From Paenibacillus sp. Root52 (lineage in GTDB: Bacteria; Bacillota; Bacilli; Paenibacillales; Paenibacillaceae): a stretch of DNA of 64,000 bases. The notes under the pieces were generated by a model. That model did no database searches. It was not told the origin of the DNA and saw only the letters and a program-made list of their open reading frames with translations. The translations under genes were made by a program, and so were the position numbers. Numbering within the stretch: position 1 is the first letter of the stretch; each line of letters starts with the position of its first letter. Below are positions 47,982-56,854 of this stretch, piece after piece. The stretch covers positions 1-64,000 of the forward strand of contig NZ_LMFO01000017.1 in the NCBI RefSeq assembly GCF_001426865.1. Reading direction: 5' to 3'.

Positions 47982-48856
47982 TTCGATTTTTTGGCCCCTT
48001 TCGACCCTTTTCCAGAGACGGTCGCTTTGCCACCGTTTTTGCGTTTAGCTCCTTTTTTGGAAGAGCTGTTCTGCTTCACGTTGACCTCAGCCACGACTTT
48101 ATCATTATTCCGGTAAAGGAAATAGTTTTGTACGATCGTGTAGATATTACTGTAGAACCAGTAGAGCGGCAAGGCGGACGGGAACTGATACGACATAACG
48201 AAGATCAGAATCGGGTACACCCATAGCATGAACTGCATTGGACCGATCTGCTGTGCTGGGTTCATACGCATCATCATCCATGTTTGAATGAATGTAGTGA
48301 TGGCTGCGAGCACTGGCAAAATAAACAGGTGATCCGGTTCTCCGAGTTGAAGCCACAAAAAATCGTGAGTTCTTAGACTGGAGTTTCCGTAAATGGAGTT
48401 ATAAAGTGCGATGTAAATCGGCATCTGAATGATAAGAGGCAGACACCCGGCCATCGGATTAACTTTGTTCTCCTGGAACAACTTCATCGTTTCTTGCTGA
48501 ACTTTCTCAGGTGTATCTTTATACTTGGCTTGAATCTCCTTAAGTTGCGGCTGAATTGCCTGCATTGCTTTGGAGCTGCGAACTTGCTTCATCGTCAATG
48601 GTAAAATCAATGTCCGCACAATAAGCACCATGACTAAGACAGCTAGTCCATATTCGCCGCTGAACCATTCTGCGAACGTATCGAGTGCATAAGAGAACCA
48701 GTAAACTACATTACTTTGCCAGAATGAATCACTGTTCTTCAGATCTTCTGTAGTAACCCCGGCTCCTTGCGGAGCACATCCAGCTAATACAGAGACCATT
48801 GCAATAACTGCAATGAGGAGAATCCACTTCCCCTTTGATGTCTTCAATCGCGACAC
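47978..48856 (-). CDS. yidC: Membrane protein insertase YidC (SpoIIIJ type)
   Basis: A 292-residue lipoprotein insertase with signal peptide and lipobox VLAGC, five membrane helices and a basic C-terminal tail (many Lys). The conserved membrane Arg lies in IVRTLILPLTMKQ. In Bacillus, SpoIIIJ is also needed for forespore sigma-G activity. It lies between rnpA and jag; the usual small yidD gene is absent here (74 bp only separate it from rnpA). Confidence 0.96.
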   Translation of the reverse strand: MSRLKTSKGKWILLIAVIAMVSVLAGCAPQGAGVTTEDLKNSDSFWQSNVVYWFSYALDTFAEWFSGEYGLAVLVMVLIVRTLILPLTMKQVRSSKAMQAIQPQLKEIQAKYKDTPEKVQQETMKLFQENKVNPMAGCLPLIIQMPIYIALYNSIYGNSSLRTHDFLWLQLGEPDHLFILPVLAAITTFIQTWMMMRMNPAQQIGPMQFMLWVYPILIFVMSYQFPSALPLYWFYSNIYTIVQNYFLYRNNDKVVAEVNVKQNSSSKKGAKRKNGGKATVSGKGSKGAKKSK

Positions 48857-48930
48857 TTCATAACCCCTCTCTTAACCATTCCATTCCACCGTAAATCATA
48901 CCATAATTAGGAGGACAAATAAACCAAGGC

Positions 48931-49281
48931 TTACCTTTTATTAGGCTTCAAAAGAGCCGCCTTACGCATCACATGCATCAGGCTTTTCTCCATCTCCTGA
49001 TAGGTCATGTCCAGCGCACCTTTTCTGACAATAAAGATCAGATCCATTTGCGTAACAATCTCTTTCTCCCGATGCCGTATAATTTCCTTAATCATACGTC
49101 TCATCCGATTGCGTACGACAGCGTTTCCGATTTTCTTGCTGCATGATACGCCTACTCGGAATTGCTCAGTATCTTTACGGCGGCAGCCATACACCACAAA
49201 CTGATGATTGGCAAACGATTTCCCATACCGGTATACGCGGCTAAAGTCCGCCCGGTTTCGTAAACGCAGTCTTTTGTACAC
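48931..49281 (-). CDS. rnpA: Ribonuclease P protein component
   Basis: A basic 116-residue protein that assists RNase P RNA in trimming tRNA 5' ends. The signature VGVSCSKKIGNAVVRNRMRRMIKEI is split here as SCSKKIGNAVVRNRMRR. It begins with GTG at 49281, preceded by AAGGAGAAG. It is separated from rpmH by 419 bp, more than usual, and probably has its own promoter. Confidence 0.96.
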   Translation of the reverse strand: MYKRLRLRNRADFSRVYRYGKSFANHQFVVYGCRRKDTEQFRVGVSCSKKIGNAVVRNRMRRMIKEIIRHREKEIVTQMDLIFIVRKGALDMTYQEMEKSLMHVMRKAALLKPNKR

Positions 49282-49700
49282 GGCGCTTCTCCTTGCTGTT
49301 CTCCACCATCATGTATTGACGGAGGCCTCATTACTGATTTAGTATAGGCTTTCTTGCATGACAGTAAACTGTCTTAATCACAACTTCATCACGAATCAAT
49401 GACGACTGAGTACCTGAATTGGACGCTCATTCTATTGCGATAAATATGAATTACTTGCACTAAGAGCAAGCATTGACCCTGGATTAATATGAATCGGTCA
49501 TTTCGGCCAAAACATAATTGTCCTATATATATTAAGGTATGTTTCCGAAAAGAAAGTACGCTTTCGAGAACATTCAACATACATTAAGGTTGTGCATTCT
49601 GACTCTTCGAAGTCAATTCAGACCAGATCTGTAGAAGCATCAAGTCCGAATTGATCTGATATTAAGAAAAAAAAGACCACCTCGGTGGTCTTCACATGCA
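49282..49700. other. Enlarged rpmH-rnpA spacer
   Basis: No gene is seen; a 63-codon minus frame (49389-49580) has no known likeness. It contains the rpmH terminator, a nested inverted repeat at 49537-49582 and a candidate rnpA promoter (TTTACT, 16 nt, TATACT; about 49340-49368). Confidence 0.5.
49667..49692 (-). terminator. rpmH terminator
   Basis: GACCACC (49675-49681) pairs with GGTGGTC (49684-49690); minus strand continues with eight T. Confidence 0.92.
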
Positions 49701-49835
49701 TTAAGCACTCAGGACTTTACGGCCTTTCAGGCGACGTGCAGCCAAAACTTTACGGCCGTTGCTCGTGCTCATTCTTTTCCGGAAACCATGAACTTTTTTA
49801 CGTTTGCTAACGTTCGGTTTGAATGTAGGTCTCAA
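49701..49835 (-). CDS. rpmH: Ribosomal protein L34
   Basis: A 44-residue, very basic 50S protein. The translation reads [14 protein letters not shown], then [15 protein letters not shown] and [15 protein letters not shown], matching L34 throughout. The start codon is TTG, with GGAGGTG upstream. It marks the left edge of the origin region and in most Firmicutes lies directly beside dnaA; here the gnt genes stand between them. Confidence 0.97.
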   Translation of the reverse strand: MRPTFKPNVSKRKKVHGFRKRMSTSNGRKVLAARRLKGRKVLSA

Positions 49836-49908
49836 TGTATTGCACCTCCTTACAAGGAAATACTTATGTGATGAATCATTTTCATCTTCACAGAAAACAC
49901 CTTTATAT

Positions 49909-49937
49909 ATTTAACCACGTACAACTGGAAAAGTCAA
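49909..49937 (-). promoter_or_regulatory. rpmH promoter
   Basis: Minus strand TTGACT (49937-49932), 17-nt spacer, TTAAAT (49914-49909). Confidence 0.6.
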
Positions 49938-50051
49938 CTGAAACCCATACGACTCCTCCCTCTTTCTAAACGCCGTTGTCATCTACGATTGGGCACTCTT
50001 CCTAAACAGCTGGAATTTCCAATTGGCACATACGGTTAACTCGCCAAAAAG

Positions 50052-50168
50052 TTATCCCCACCCACCTTCCTAAAATCACTGTTTATCGTGATATCAGGTT
50101 ATCCACACCTCAAAATATTGATCATTACCTCATTATTATAATCTTTTGAGTTATTCACATGTGGATAA
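50052..50168. other. oriC part 1: DnaA-box cluster beside rpmH
   Basis: Boxes against TTATCCACA: TTATCCCCA at 50052-50060 (one mismatch), TTATCCACA at 50099-50107 (perfect), TTATTCACA at 50151-50159 (one mismatch) and, inverted, TGTGGATAA at 50160-50168 (perfect). The last two form a head-to-head pair. This corresponds to the rpmH-proximal half of the dnaA-upstream box region in Bacillus. Confidence 0.8.
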
Positions 50169-50361
50169 TGATATAAAAATATCTGACTTGTTTGTGTCCA
50201 TTTCAATAGGGGTAATCTTTATTTGCGAATTAACGACGAAGTTTCCATGTCAGATTTTCTCGTAAAATGTTTCCCTCTGCTGCGTATATTTAAAATTGAA
50301 TGTATCCGCTTTAACGGTGAGGTTTACAAGTTTTCAAGAAAGGTGTAGGATACAAATACAT

Positions 50362-50373
50362 CTTGTATACAAG
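50362..50373. promoter_or_regulatory. GntR-family operator upstream of gntR
   Basis: CTTGTATACAAG is a perfect 12-bp palindrome identical to the core of the B. subtilis gnt operator (ATACTTGTATACAAGTAT). Confidence 0.7.
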
Positions 50374-50518
50374 TATACTTATTGGTATTTCCCTGACCTT
50401 AATGATGACTACTTGTCGCCTTATGATTCTTGTCGATTATGATCACATATGCTCATTCGATAAACGGTTATGCTATGATCAATAGGAACTGATTATTTGA
50501 ATAGGAGCGTTACCCATT

Positions 50519-51193
50519 ATGCTGTTTCCATTTTCTTGGTTGCAAGGTGCTTCCCGAGGGGAAGCCATTGCCTGCGAACTAAGGCTGCGTATTATTAGCG
50601 GAACCCTTCGTCCTGGAGAGGTTTTATCAGAGAATCGCATTGCCGCTGATTTTGACAGTAGCCGTTCACCTGTGCGTGAGGCTTTGAGAACATTGTCTAA
50701 TGAAGGACTAATTCGTCTGGAACGAATGGGCGTGGTTGTCCTCGGATTGAAAATTAAAGACGTCGAAGAGTTGTATGATGTCCGTTTTCTAATTGAAAGC
50801 TTTGTCCAACAACGGCTAGCAAGTGCCGTTCCAGAACAATTAATTACACAACTCCATAATATCATCGACAAAATGGAGCTGGCTGGACGCCATCAAGATG
50901 CGGTTGAATTTGCTTACCAGGATCTAATTTTTCACGAGACGATTATTGAAGCCGCTGAGCATTCTCGCATTTCACATCTCTGGCGGAGCATCCGATATGT
51001 TGTGATGACGGTCATGTTACTTACAACGAAGGAAGTATTTAATCAAGGTGAACAGAAAGTAAGCGCTGTAATTGAGAAACACCGTTTGTTAATTCAAGCC
51101 CTTGAGTCTGGAGACAAAAGCTTAATTCAGGCGGGCGTACGCCAATACTTCAAGGATTCCGGCAAAACTTTACACGATAGCTTTGATATATGA
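50519..51193 (+). CDS. gntR: GntR-family (FadR/FCD) transcriptional regulator of gluconate genes
   Basis: A 224-residue regulator. The N-terminal winged helix (about 12-75) contains LSENRIAADFDSSRSPVREALRTL, split here as LSENRIAADF and SPVREALRTL; the C-terminal FCD ligand domain (about 85-215) has metal-type residues (Asp and His in YQDLIFHETI and the later EKHRLL). It probably represses gntPK and releases on gluconate. Matching palindromes lie before it and before gntP. Confidence 0.9.
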   Translation: MLFPFSWLQGASRGEAIACELRLRIISGTLRPGEVLSENRIAADFDSSRSPVREALRTLSNEGLIRLERMGVVVLGLKIKDVEELYDVRFLIESFVQQRLASAVPEQLITQLHNIIDKMELAGRHQDAVEFAYQDLIFHETIIEAAEHSRISHLWRSIRYVVMTVMLLTTKEVFNQGEQKVSAVIEKHRLLIQALESGDKSLIQAGVRQYFKDSGKTLHDSFDI

Positions 51194-51307
51194 TGATCGC
51201 ACGGCTGACCACTGTGATCGTCAAGCTCTTCCAAACGTACTTTCCCTCTAGAATTTGATGGATAATGGGGTTTGTACTGAGATTGCAATCATTTTCGAAA
51301 TGAATGA

Positions 51308-51337
51308 TTGCACTTTAAGTTGTCGACAAGTATACAA
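51308..51337 (+). promoter_or_regulatory. gntP promoter with operator
   Basis: TTGCAC (51308-51313), 17-nt spacer, TATACA (51331-51336). The spacer contains GTTGTCGACAAG (51319-51330), 10 of 12 positions identical to the site before gntR, so the repressor would cover the promoter. Confidence 0.65.
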
Positions 51338-51490
51338 AATGCGATTTATTTTCATTTTTGAGGCATATTAAAGGGAACTAACCACTGCTTTTTTATTTAA
51401 GGGCATACATAAAGTTATTTCTTTATTGTATACGTGCCCGTCATTTATTTGTAAGCGTTATATACAACATGAGAAGAAGGAGCATACAGC

Positions 51491-52852
51491 ATGAGCACTC
51501 TATTTGGACTATCCCATAATGCAACTTTACTGGTATGGACATTAATCGCCATTGTTTTTCTAATCGTATTGATCTCCAAATATAAATGGAATCCATTTAT
51601 CACCCTCTTATTATCTGCATTAATGCTCGGTTTACTTACAGGTATGAAACCCGCTGACGTAATCTCGTCTATTACTGGTGGTCTTGGCGGCACACTTGGT
51701 ACCATTGCAATTGTTATTGGTCTCGGTACTATGCTGGGCAAAATGATGGCTGAATCTGGTGGAGCTGAACGCATCGCTACTACACTGGTAGATCGTTTTG
51801 GTATGAAACGTGTGCACTGGGCGATGATGATCGTTGGTTTTATCGTAGGTATCCCAGTTTTCTTCGAAGTCGGTGTCATTCTGATGATCCCGATCATCTT
51901 CACCGTTGCCCGTAAAACAAATATGTCCTTGCTGCAGATTGGTATTCCTATTTTGGCTGGTTTATCCACAGTACATGGTCTCGTTCCCCCTCATCCGGCG
52001 CCTATGATTGCAATTGAAGCGTTCAGCGCAGATCTGGGAAAGACGATTTTGTATTCCCTCATAGTAGGTATTCCGACAGCGATTATTGCAGGACCCTTGT
52101 TTGGTAAGTTTATCGGCAAAAGGGTACACACTGAACCACCCGCAGAGCTGGCTGAGCAGTTTGCTACCAAAACAAGCAATAACCTGCCCGGATTTGGCAT
52201 TACGCTCTTTACCATTTTGCTGCCGGTTATTCTAATGCTGATCGGTTCAATAGCAAGTATCATTGACCCCAATGTTACAAGTGGCTTCACAGTGTTTAGT
52301 GAGTTTATCGGCAATGAGATCATTGCCCTACTTATTTCTGTTGTCTTCGCCCTCTTTTCACTCGGCTTTGCACGTGGTTTCACCAAGCACGATCTTTCCC
52401 GCTTCACCAGCGAATGTCTGGCGCCTACGGCGACCATTATTCTCATTATTGGTGGCGGTGGTGCCTTCAAACAGGTACTAATCAACAGTGGTGTAGGTAA
52501 TGCAATTGCCGAGGTTGCTACCCATGCCAACATTAATGTGATCCTGTTCGCTTGGCTTGTTGCAGCCCTGATTCGTGTAGCTACTGGTTCAGCGACCGTT
52601 GCGATGACAACTGCAGCTGGCATTGTGGCTCCGGTTCTTGCACTTACGCCAGGTGCCAACATCGAACTGGTCGTACTCGCCACTGGCGCAGGTTCCCTTG
52701 TATTGTCTCATGTGAATGATGCAGGCTTTTGGATGATCAAGGAATTCTTCAATATGAGTGTCGCACAGACGCTCAAGACGTGGACTGTTATGGAAACACT
52801 ATTATCCGTCGTGGGACTGATCTTTATTTTGCTGCTAAGTACAGTGGTATAA
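51491..52852 (+). CDS. gntP: Gluconate permease GntP
   Basis: A 453-residue gluconate:H+ symporter with about 12-14 membrane helices. Family signatures are GLGTMLGKMMAESGGAERIA (20 residues), FFEVGVILMIPI and HGLVPPHPAPM. It is preceded by AGAAGGAG. It is followed after 64 bp by gntK in the same operon; the B. subtilis order is gntRKPZ, here R-P-K with no gntZ. Confidence 0.95.
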   Translation: MSTLFGLSHNATLLVWTLIAIVFLIVLISKYKWNPFITLLLSALMLGLLTGMKPADVISSITGGLGGTLGTIAIVIGLGTMLGKMMAESGGAERIATTLVDRFGMKRVHWAMMIVGFIVGIPVFFEVGVILMIPIIFTVARKTNMSLLQIGIPILAGLSTVHGLVPPHPAPMIAIEAFSADLGKTILYSLIVGIPTAIIAGPLFGKFIGKRVHTEPPAELAEQFATKTSNNLPGFGITLFTILLPVILMLIGSIASIIDPNVTSGFTVFSEFIGNEIIALLISVVFALFSLGFARGFTKHDLSRFTSECLAPTATIILIIGGGGAFKQVLINSGVGNAIAEVATHANINVILFAWLVAALIRVATGSATVAMTTAAGIVAPVLALTPGANIELVVLATGAGSLVLSHVNDAGFWMIKEFFNMSVAQTLKTWTVMETLLSVVGLIFILLLSTVV

Positions 52853-52916
52853 ATGAAAATTCATTATAGAGAGTTTAGATTCAATTCCGTAACCGGAGAA
52901 AGAAGGTTAGATCAAC

Positions 52917-54464
52917 GTGACCAACTATATGATTGGAATAGATATCGGTACAACCAGTACCAAGTCCGTATTATTCACGGAACAGGGTGAAGTCGTTAGT
53001 ACCTCGACGCAAGAATACCCACTCTATACACCTGCCCCTGATGTTGCTGAGCAAGATCCTGAGGAGATCGTGCAGGCTGCCATCCGCTCTGTGCGTGGAG
53101 TCATGGATCTAAGCGGTGTTCCGGCCGAGCAAGTCTTATTTGTGTCCTGCAGCTCAGCTATGCATAGTGTCATTGCGATGGGACAAGACGACAAACCGCT
53201 AACCCGTTGCATCACCTGGGCTGATAATCGAAGTGCAGCTTGGTCAGCCAAGCTGCAAGAGAACGGAGTGGGACATCGTATTTACCTTCGGACAGGTACA
53301 CCCATTCATCCGATGTCTCCCCTCACCAAATTAATGTGGCTACGTCATGACGAACCCGATCTTTTTCAGCGCACAGCTAAATTTATATCTATAAAAGAGT
53401 ATTTATTCTTCCGTTTATTCGGACAATATATCGTCGATCACTCTATCGCTTCCTGCACCGGACTACTCAATTTAGAGCAACTGGACTGGGATGCGGAGGC
53501 TCTTGCAATGGCAGGCATTACGCCAGGTCATTTATCCACACTCGTACCTACCACACATACAATAGAGGGAATGCATCAAGAATGGGCTGAAAAAATGGCT
53601 CTCTCCCCCTCTACCCCCTTTGTAATTGGGGCAAGTGATGGGGTATTGTCCAACCTCGGCGTAAATGCCATTGAGCCTGGTGTTGTCGCTGCAACCATCG
53701 GCACCAGTGGTGCTATTCGAACGGTCGTTGACCGCCCAGTTACCGACCCCAAAGGTCGGACGTTCTGTTACGCACTCACAGAGAATCTGTGGGTTATCGG
53801 TGGTCCCGTCAATAACGGTGGCATGCTGTTCCGTTGGGTGCGCGATGAATTCGCAGCGTCAGAAGTAGAAACCGCGAAGCGGCTCGGCATTAACTCCTAT
53901 GACGTGCTAACTAAAATTGCTGAACGTGTTACTCCTGGGTCTGAAGGGCTTCTCTTCCATCCGTACCTTTCGGGCGAACGCGCCCCATTATGGAATCCAG
54001 ACGCTCGTGGATCATTTTTTGGCTTAACCCTCCACCATCAGAAAGAGCATATGATACGTGCAGTGCTTGAAGGGGTTATTTTCAACCTCTACACCGTTCT
54101 GCTCGCGATGGAAGAACAGATTGGACAGCCTACCTCTATTCAGGCTACAGGTGGCTTTGCGCGCTCTCCGCTATGGCGCCAGATGATGTCTGACATATTC
54201 AATCAAGAAGTGGTCGTGCCTGAGAGCTTCGAAAGCTCCTGTCTTGGGGCTGTTGTCCTTGGCCTTTACGCAACAGGTCGAATCAAGTCACTTCATGCCG
54301 TTTCTTCAATGGTGGGTACAACCCATCGTCATACACCAATTAAAGAACATGCCACCCTCTATCAAGAGCTGCTGCCCATCTATATTCGCATCTCTCGCAA
54401 GCTAGAAGAGGAATATGCCGATATTGCTGAATTCCAGCGTAAGATGCCTGCTGCTCATCTATAG
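52917..54464 (+). CDS. gntK: Gluconokinase GntK (FGGY family)
   Basis: A 515-residue FGGY carbohydrate kinase that makes 6-phosphogluconate for the pentose phosphate pathway. The N-terminal phosphate loop is GIDIGTTSTKSVLF; the catalytic Asp is in GASDGVLSNLG; the C-terminal adenosine motif is ATGGFARSPLW. It starts with GTG (AGAAGG upstream). Size and neighbours support gluconokinase over xylulokinase. Confidence 0.94.
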   Translation: MTNYMIGIDIGTTSTKSVLFTEQGEVVSTSTQEYPLYTPAPDVAEQDPEEIVQAAIRSVRGVMDLSGVPAEQVLFVSCSSAMHSVIAMGQDDKPLTRCITWADNRSAAWSAKLQENGVGHRIYLRTGTPIHPMSPLTKLMWLRHDEPDLFQRTAKFISIKEYLFFRLFGQYIVDHSIASCTGLLNLEQLDWDAEALAMAGITPGHLSTLVPTTHTIEGMHQEWAEKMALSPSTPFVIGASDGVLSNLGVNAIEPGVVAATIGTSGAIRTVVDRPVTDPKGRTFCYALTENLWVIGGPVNNGGMLFRWVRDEFAASEVETAKRLGINSYDVLTKIAERVTPGSEGLLFHPYLSGERAPLWNPDARGSFFGLTLHHQKEHMIRAVLEGVIFNLYTVLLAMEEQIGQPTSIQATGGFARSPLWRQMMSDIFNQEVVVPESFESSCLGAVVLGLYATGRIKSLHAVSSMVGTTHRHTPIKEHATLYQELLPIYIRISRKLEEEYADIAEFQRKMPAAHL

Positions 54465-54500
54465 ATGGTTCGCTGATCTGACTTATTTCGCATTCTAAAA

Positions 54501-54540
54501 GGAAGAGCCAACAACCGATCGGTTGTTGGCTCTTCCTCTT
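54501..54540 (+). terminator. gnt operon terminator (36-bp perfect palindrome)
   Basis: An uninterrupted 36-bp palindrome (54501-54536; half-site GGAAGAGCCAACAACCGA) followed by TCTTTT. It ends the gnt operon and insulates the origin. Confidence 0.9.
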
Positions 54541-54849
54541 TTACAATATGTAAATGATATCTCTTCTTCCTCTATTACTGTCTCCATCGCTTTTTGTCGC
54601 AATTTCGATCAACTTCTATCTAAAGAACATCTTATACAGGCAACCCTCTTCTGCCTCTTTTTGGCCTCATTTATATGTACATCCTCATGTCGGATCTCTA
54701 TCTGATTAACTCAGCAATCATGATAAGGAATTCCACCTTACAGATACCTTCTTTTCAATAATCAATAAGCCTCTTAAAGAGCAGCAACATCTGCGAGGAA
54801 CAACCCTAATTAGTTTCGGCGTCTGGAACAACCCAAATTCACTTTGTAG

Positions 54850-55206
54850 TTATCCACAATCATGTTATTCACAAAGGAAGAATAATTTTGCACACATTTT
54901 GGCATCATTTGACGGATAACCTGTGTATAAAATAATTTCGACTTTGGGGTTGCCATGTCGAAACTTAAACAATTTATAAACAATATATTGTGTTGTGGTT
55001 AAAAATTATACACAAGTTATTGAATTTGTGGATAAAATCACGCGATACGTTGAAATGCGGGGCTTCTTTTGCTATGATTGTATTACTTTTGGATGTGAAT
55101 ATGTGATCTGACCCATAATATTATCAACAGCCTGTGGATAAAGTTGTGAACAATTTTCCGTTGTTCATTCTTTTTTTGTTTTCGACCTGCGGGGGTTTGG
55201 GGATAA
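54850..55206. other. oriC part 2: DnaA-box cluster beside dnaA
   Basis: Boxes: TTATCCACA 54850-54858, TTATTCACA 54865-54873, TGTGTATAA 54922-54930, TTATACACA 55006-55014, TGTGGATAA 55027-55035, TTATCAACA 55121-55129, TGTGGATAA 55133-55141, TGGGGATAA 55198-55206. Three are perfect and the rest have one mismatch. An AT-rich stretch lies at about 54960-55020. Boxes flank the dnaA promoter, so DnaA autoregulation is likely. Confidence 0.85.
55050..55078 (+). promoter_or_regulatory. dnaA promoter
   Basis: TTGAAA (55050-55055), 17-nt spacer, TATGAT (55073-55078), bracketed by DnaA boxes at 55027 and 55121-55141. Confidence 0.75.
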
Positions 55207-55286
55207 ATTCAGGCAATATATCTCGTATTTCGACACTGCAACATGGCTTAAGCCACACTTGGAACATGTAAAAGGAGTGACAGTCT

Positions 55287-56633
55287 GTGGACAGCCATAC
55301 TTCTGATTTATGGCAGCAAATTTTATCAATCATACAAAACAAACTCAGCAAACCAAGCTTCGATACCTGGTTCAAAGCAACCAAAGCGACGAAGCTTAAT
55401 GACCGTTCCATCGTCATTTCCGCACCGACAACGTTTGCCGTCGAATGGCTGGAGAGTCGCTATACCAAACTGGTAGGTTCGACGGTATATGAGCTACTCG
55501 GCAAGCAAGTCGATGTGAAATTTGTCATTGAGGAGAACAAGCCTGCTGAACCGGATCCGCAACTGCCGGCACCAACCCCTAAGGTTGTGCAAGAAGAAGC
55601 GGTACTGAGCATGCTGAATCCAAAATATACATTCGATACTTTTGTCATTGGCCCTGGCAACCGTTTTGCCCATGCCGCATCGCTTGCGGTCGCTGAAGCG
55701 CCCGCAAAAGCATATAACCCTCTTTTCCTATACGGAGGAGTAGGACTTGGCAAAACCCACTTGATGCATGCTATTGGACACTATGTTCTGGAGCATGACC
55801 CAAGTAGCAAGGTTGTTTATTTGTCGTCTGAGAAATTCACGAACGAGTTCATCAACTCCATCCGTGATAACCGTGGGGAGAACTTCCGTAACAAATATCG
55901 TAACGTCGATATTCTACTTATTGATGATATTCAGTTCCTAGCGGGAAAAGAATCGACACAAGAGGAATTTTTCCATACGTTTAATGCGCTGCATGAGGAA
56001 CGGAAACAGATTATTATCTCAAGCGATAGACCACCTAAGGAAATTCCAACGCTGGAAGAACGGCTTCGCTCCCGCTTTGAGTGGGGGTTAATTACAGATA
56101 TTCAGCCTCCAGATCTGGAGACGCGGATTGCCATTTTGCGTAAAAAGGCCCGTGCAGAGAATCTCGATATTCCAAATGAAGCGATGATGTACATCGCCAA
56201 TCAGATTGACACCAACATTCGTGAGCTCGAAGGTGCCCTGATTCGGGTTGTAGCCTATTCTTCGTTAACAAACCAAGATGTATCATCTCATCTGGCTGCT
56301 GAAGCGCTGAAGGATATTATTCCTTCCAGCCGTCCTAAAATGATCACTATTCAAGACATCCAACAAAAGGTCGGCGAGTATTACAGCCTTAAGCTAGAAG
56401 ATTTCAAAGCACGGAAGCGTACAAAAGCCGTTGCTTTTCCAAGACAGATTGCCATGTATCTTTCACGTGAATTGACTGATTTTTCTCTGCCCAAGATCGG
56501 GGAAGCATTCGGAGGACGAGATCACACCACAGTCATTCATGCGCACGAAAAAATATCCCAATCGATTAAAAACGATCAGGATCTCTATAAAGTTATCAAC
56601 AACTTAACCGAAAAAATAAAGAATCCAACCTGA
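55287..56633 (+). CDS. dnaA: Replication initiator DnaA
   Basis: A 448-residue AAA+ initiator. Domain I (1-80) has [22 protein letters not shown] (20-residue part [20 protein letters not shown]), the linker is Pro-rich (about 85-110), domain III has Walker [11 protein letters not shown] and Walker [10 protein letters not shown], and domain IV has the DNA-binding signature [11 protein letters not shown]. The GTG at 55287 follows AAAAGGAG. The gene is flanked by DnaA boxes on both sides. Confidence 0.98.
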   Translation: MDSHTSDLWQQILSIIQNKLSKPSFDTWFKATKATKLNDRSIVISAPTTFAVEWLESRYTKLVGSTVYELLGKQVDVKFVIEENKPAEPDPQLPAPTPKVVQEEAVLSMLNPKYTFDTFVIGPGNRFAHAASLAVAEAPAKAYNPLFLYGGVGLGKTHLMHAIGHYVLEHDPSSKVVYLSSEKFTNEFINSIRDNRGENFRNKYRNVDILLIDDIQFLAGKESTQEEFFHTFNALHEERKQIIISSDRPPKEIPTLEERLRSRFEWGLITDIQPPDLETRIAILRKKARAENLDIPNEAMMYIANQIDTNIRELEGALIRVVAYSSLTNQDVSSHLAAEALKDIIPSSRPKMITIQDIQQKVGEYYSLKLEDFKARKRTKAVAFPRQIAMYLSRELTDFSLPKIGEAFGGRDHTTVIHAHEKISQSIKNDQDLYKVINNLTEKIKNPT

Positions 56634-56666
56634 ACAAGTCCCAAGCCTATGCACAACGTGTACACA

Positions 56667-56740
56667 TGTGGATAGGCTTAATTTTATGGGTTTAACCCCA
56701 CTTATCCACATATTCAGTGCCCCTATTACTATTATTACTA
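56667..56740 (+). other. oriC part 3: DnaA box plus six DnaA-trios (unwinding module)
   Basis: Between dnaA and dnaN lie TGTGGATAG (56667-56675) and TTATCCACA (56702-56710). The perfect box is followed by GTGCCC and by CTATTACTATTATTACTA (56723-56740), which on the complementary strand reads as six consecutive 3'-[G/A]AT-5' DnaA-trios. This is the arrangement of the basal unwinding system described in B. subtilis, so strand opening probably starts here. Confidence 0.8.
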
Positions 56741-56854
56741 AAAAGATCTTAAAGATATCATCTACAAATACGCTTTTTCGAACCATCGCCTTCGGCTTTT
56801 GAAAAACACAAATCAATACCTCAACATCCCAAAAAACTCGCTAGGAGTGAAACC

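Larger units (their letters stand above)
49836..50518. other. Left DnaA-box region and gntR promoter region
   Basis: There is no gene in this stretch. It holds the rpmH promoter, four DnaA boxes (50052-50168) and the operator of the GntR-type regulator at 50362-50373. Confidence 0.6.
54465..55286. other. Spacer between gntK and dnaA: terminator and right DnaA-box region
   Basis: No gene is seen. The first part carries the gnt terminator, the second the dnaA-proximal DnaA boxes and the dnaA promoter. Confidence 0.7.

Noticed and set aside
49389..49580. 63-codon frame between rpmH and rnpA as a gene
   Set aside because: It lacks a ribosome site and does not resemble YidD or any other known protein.
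54523..54705. 60-codon plus-strand frame after gntK
   Set aside because: It starts within the terminator palindrome and has no ribosome site.
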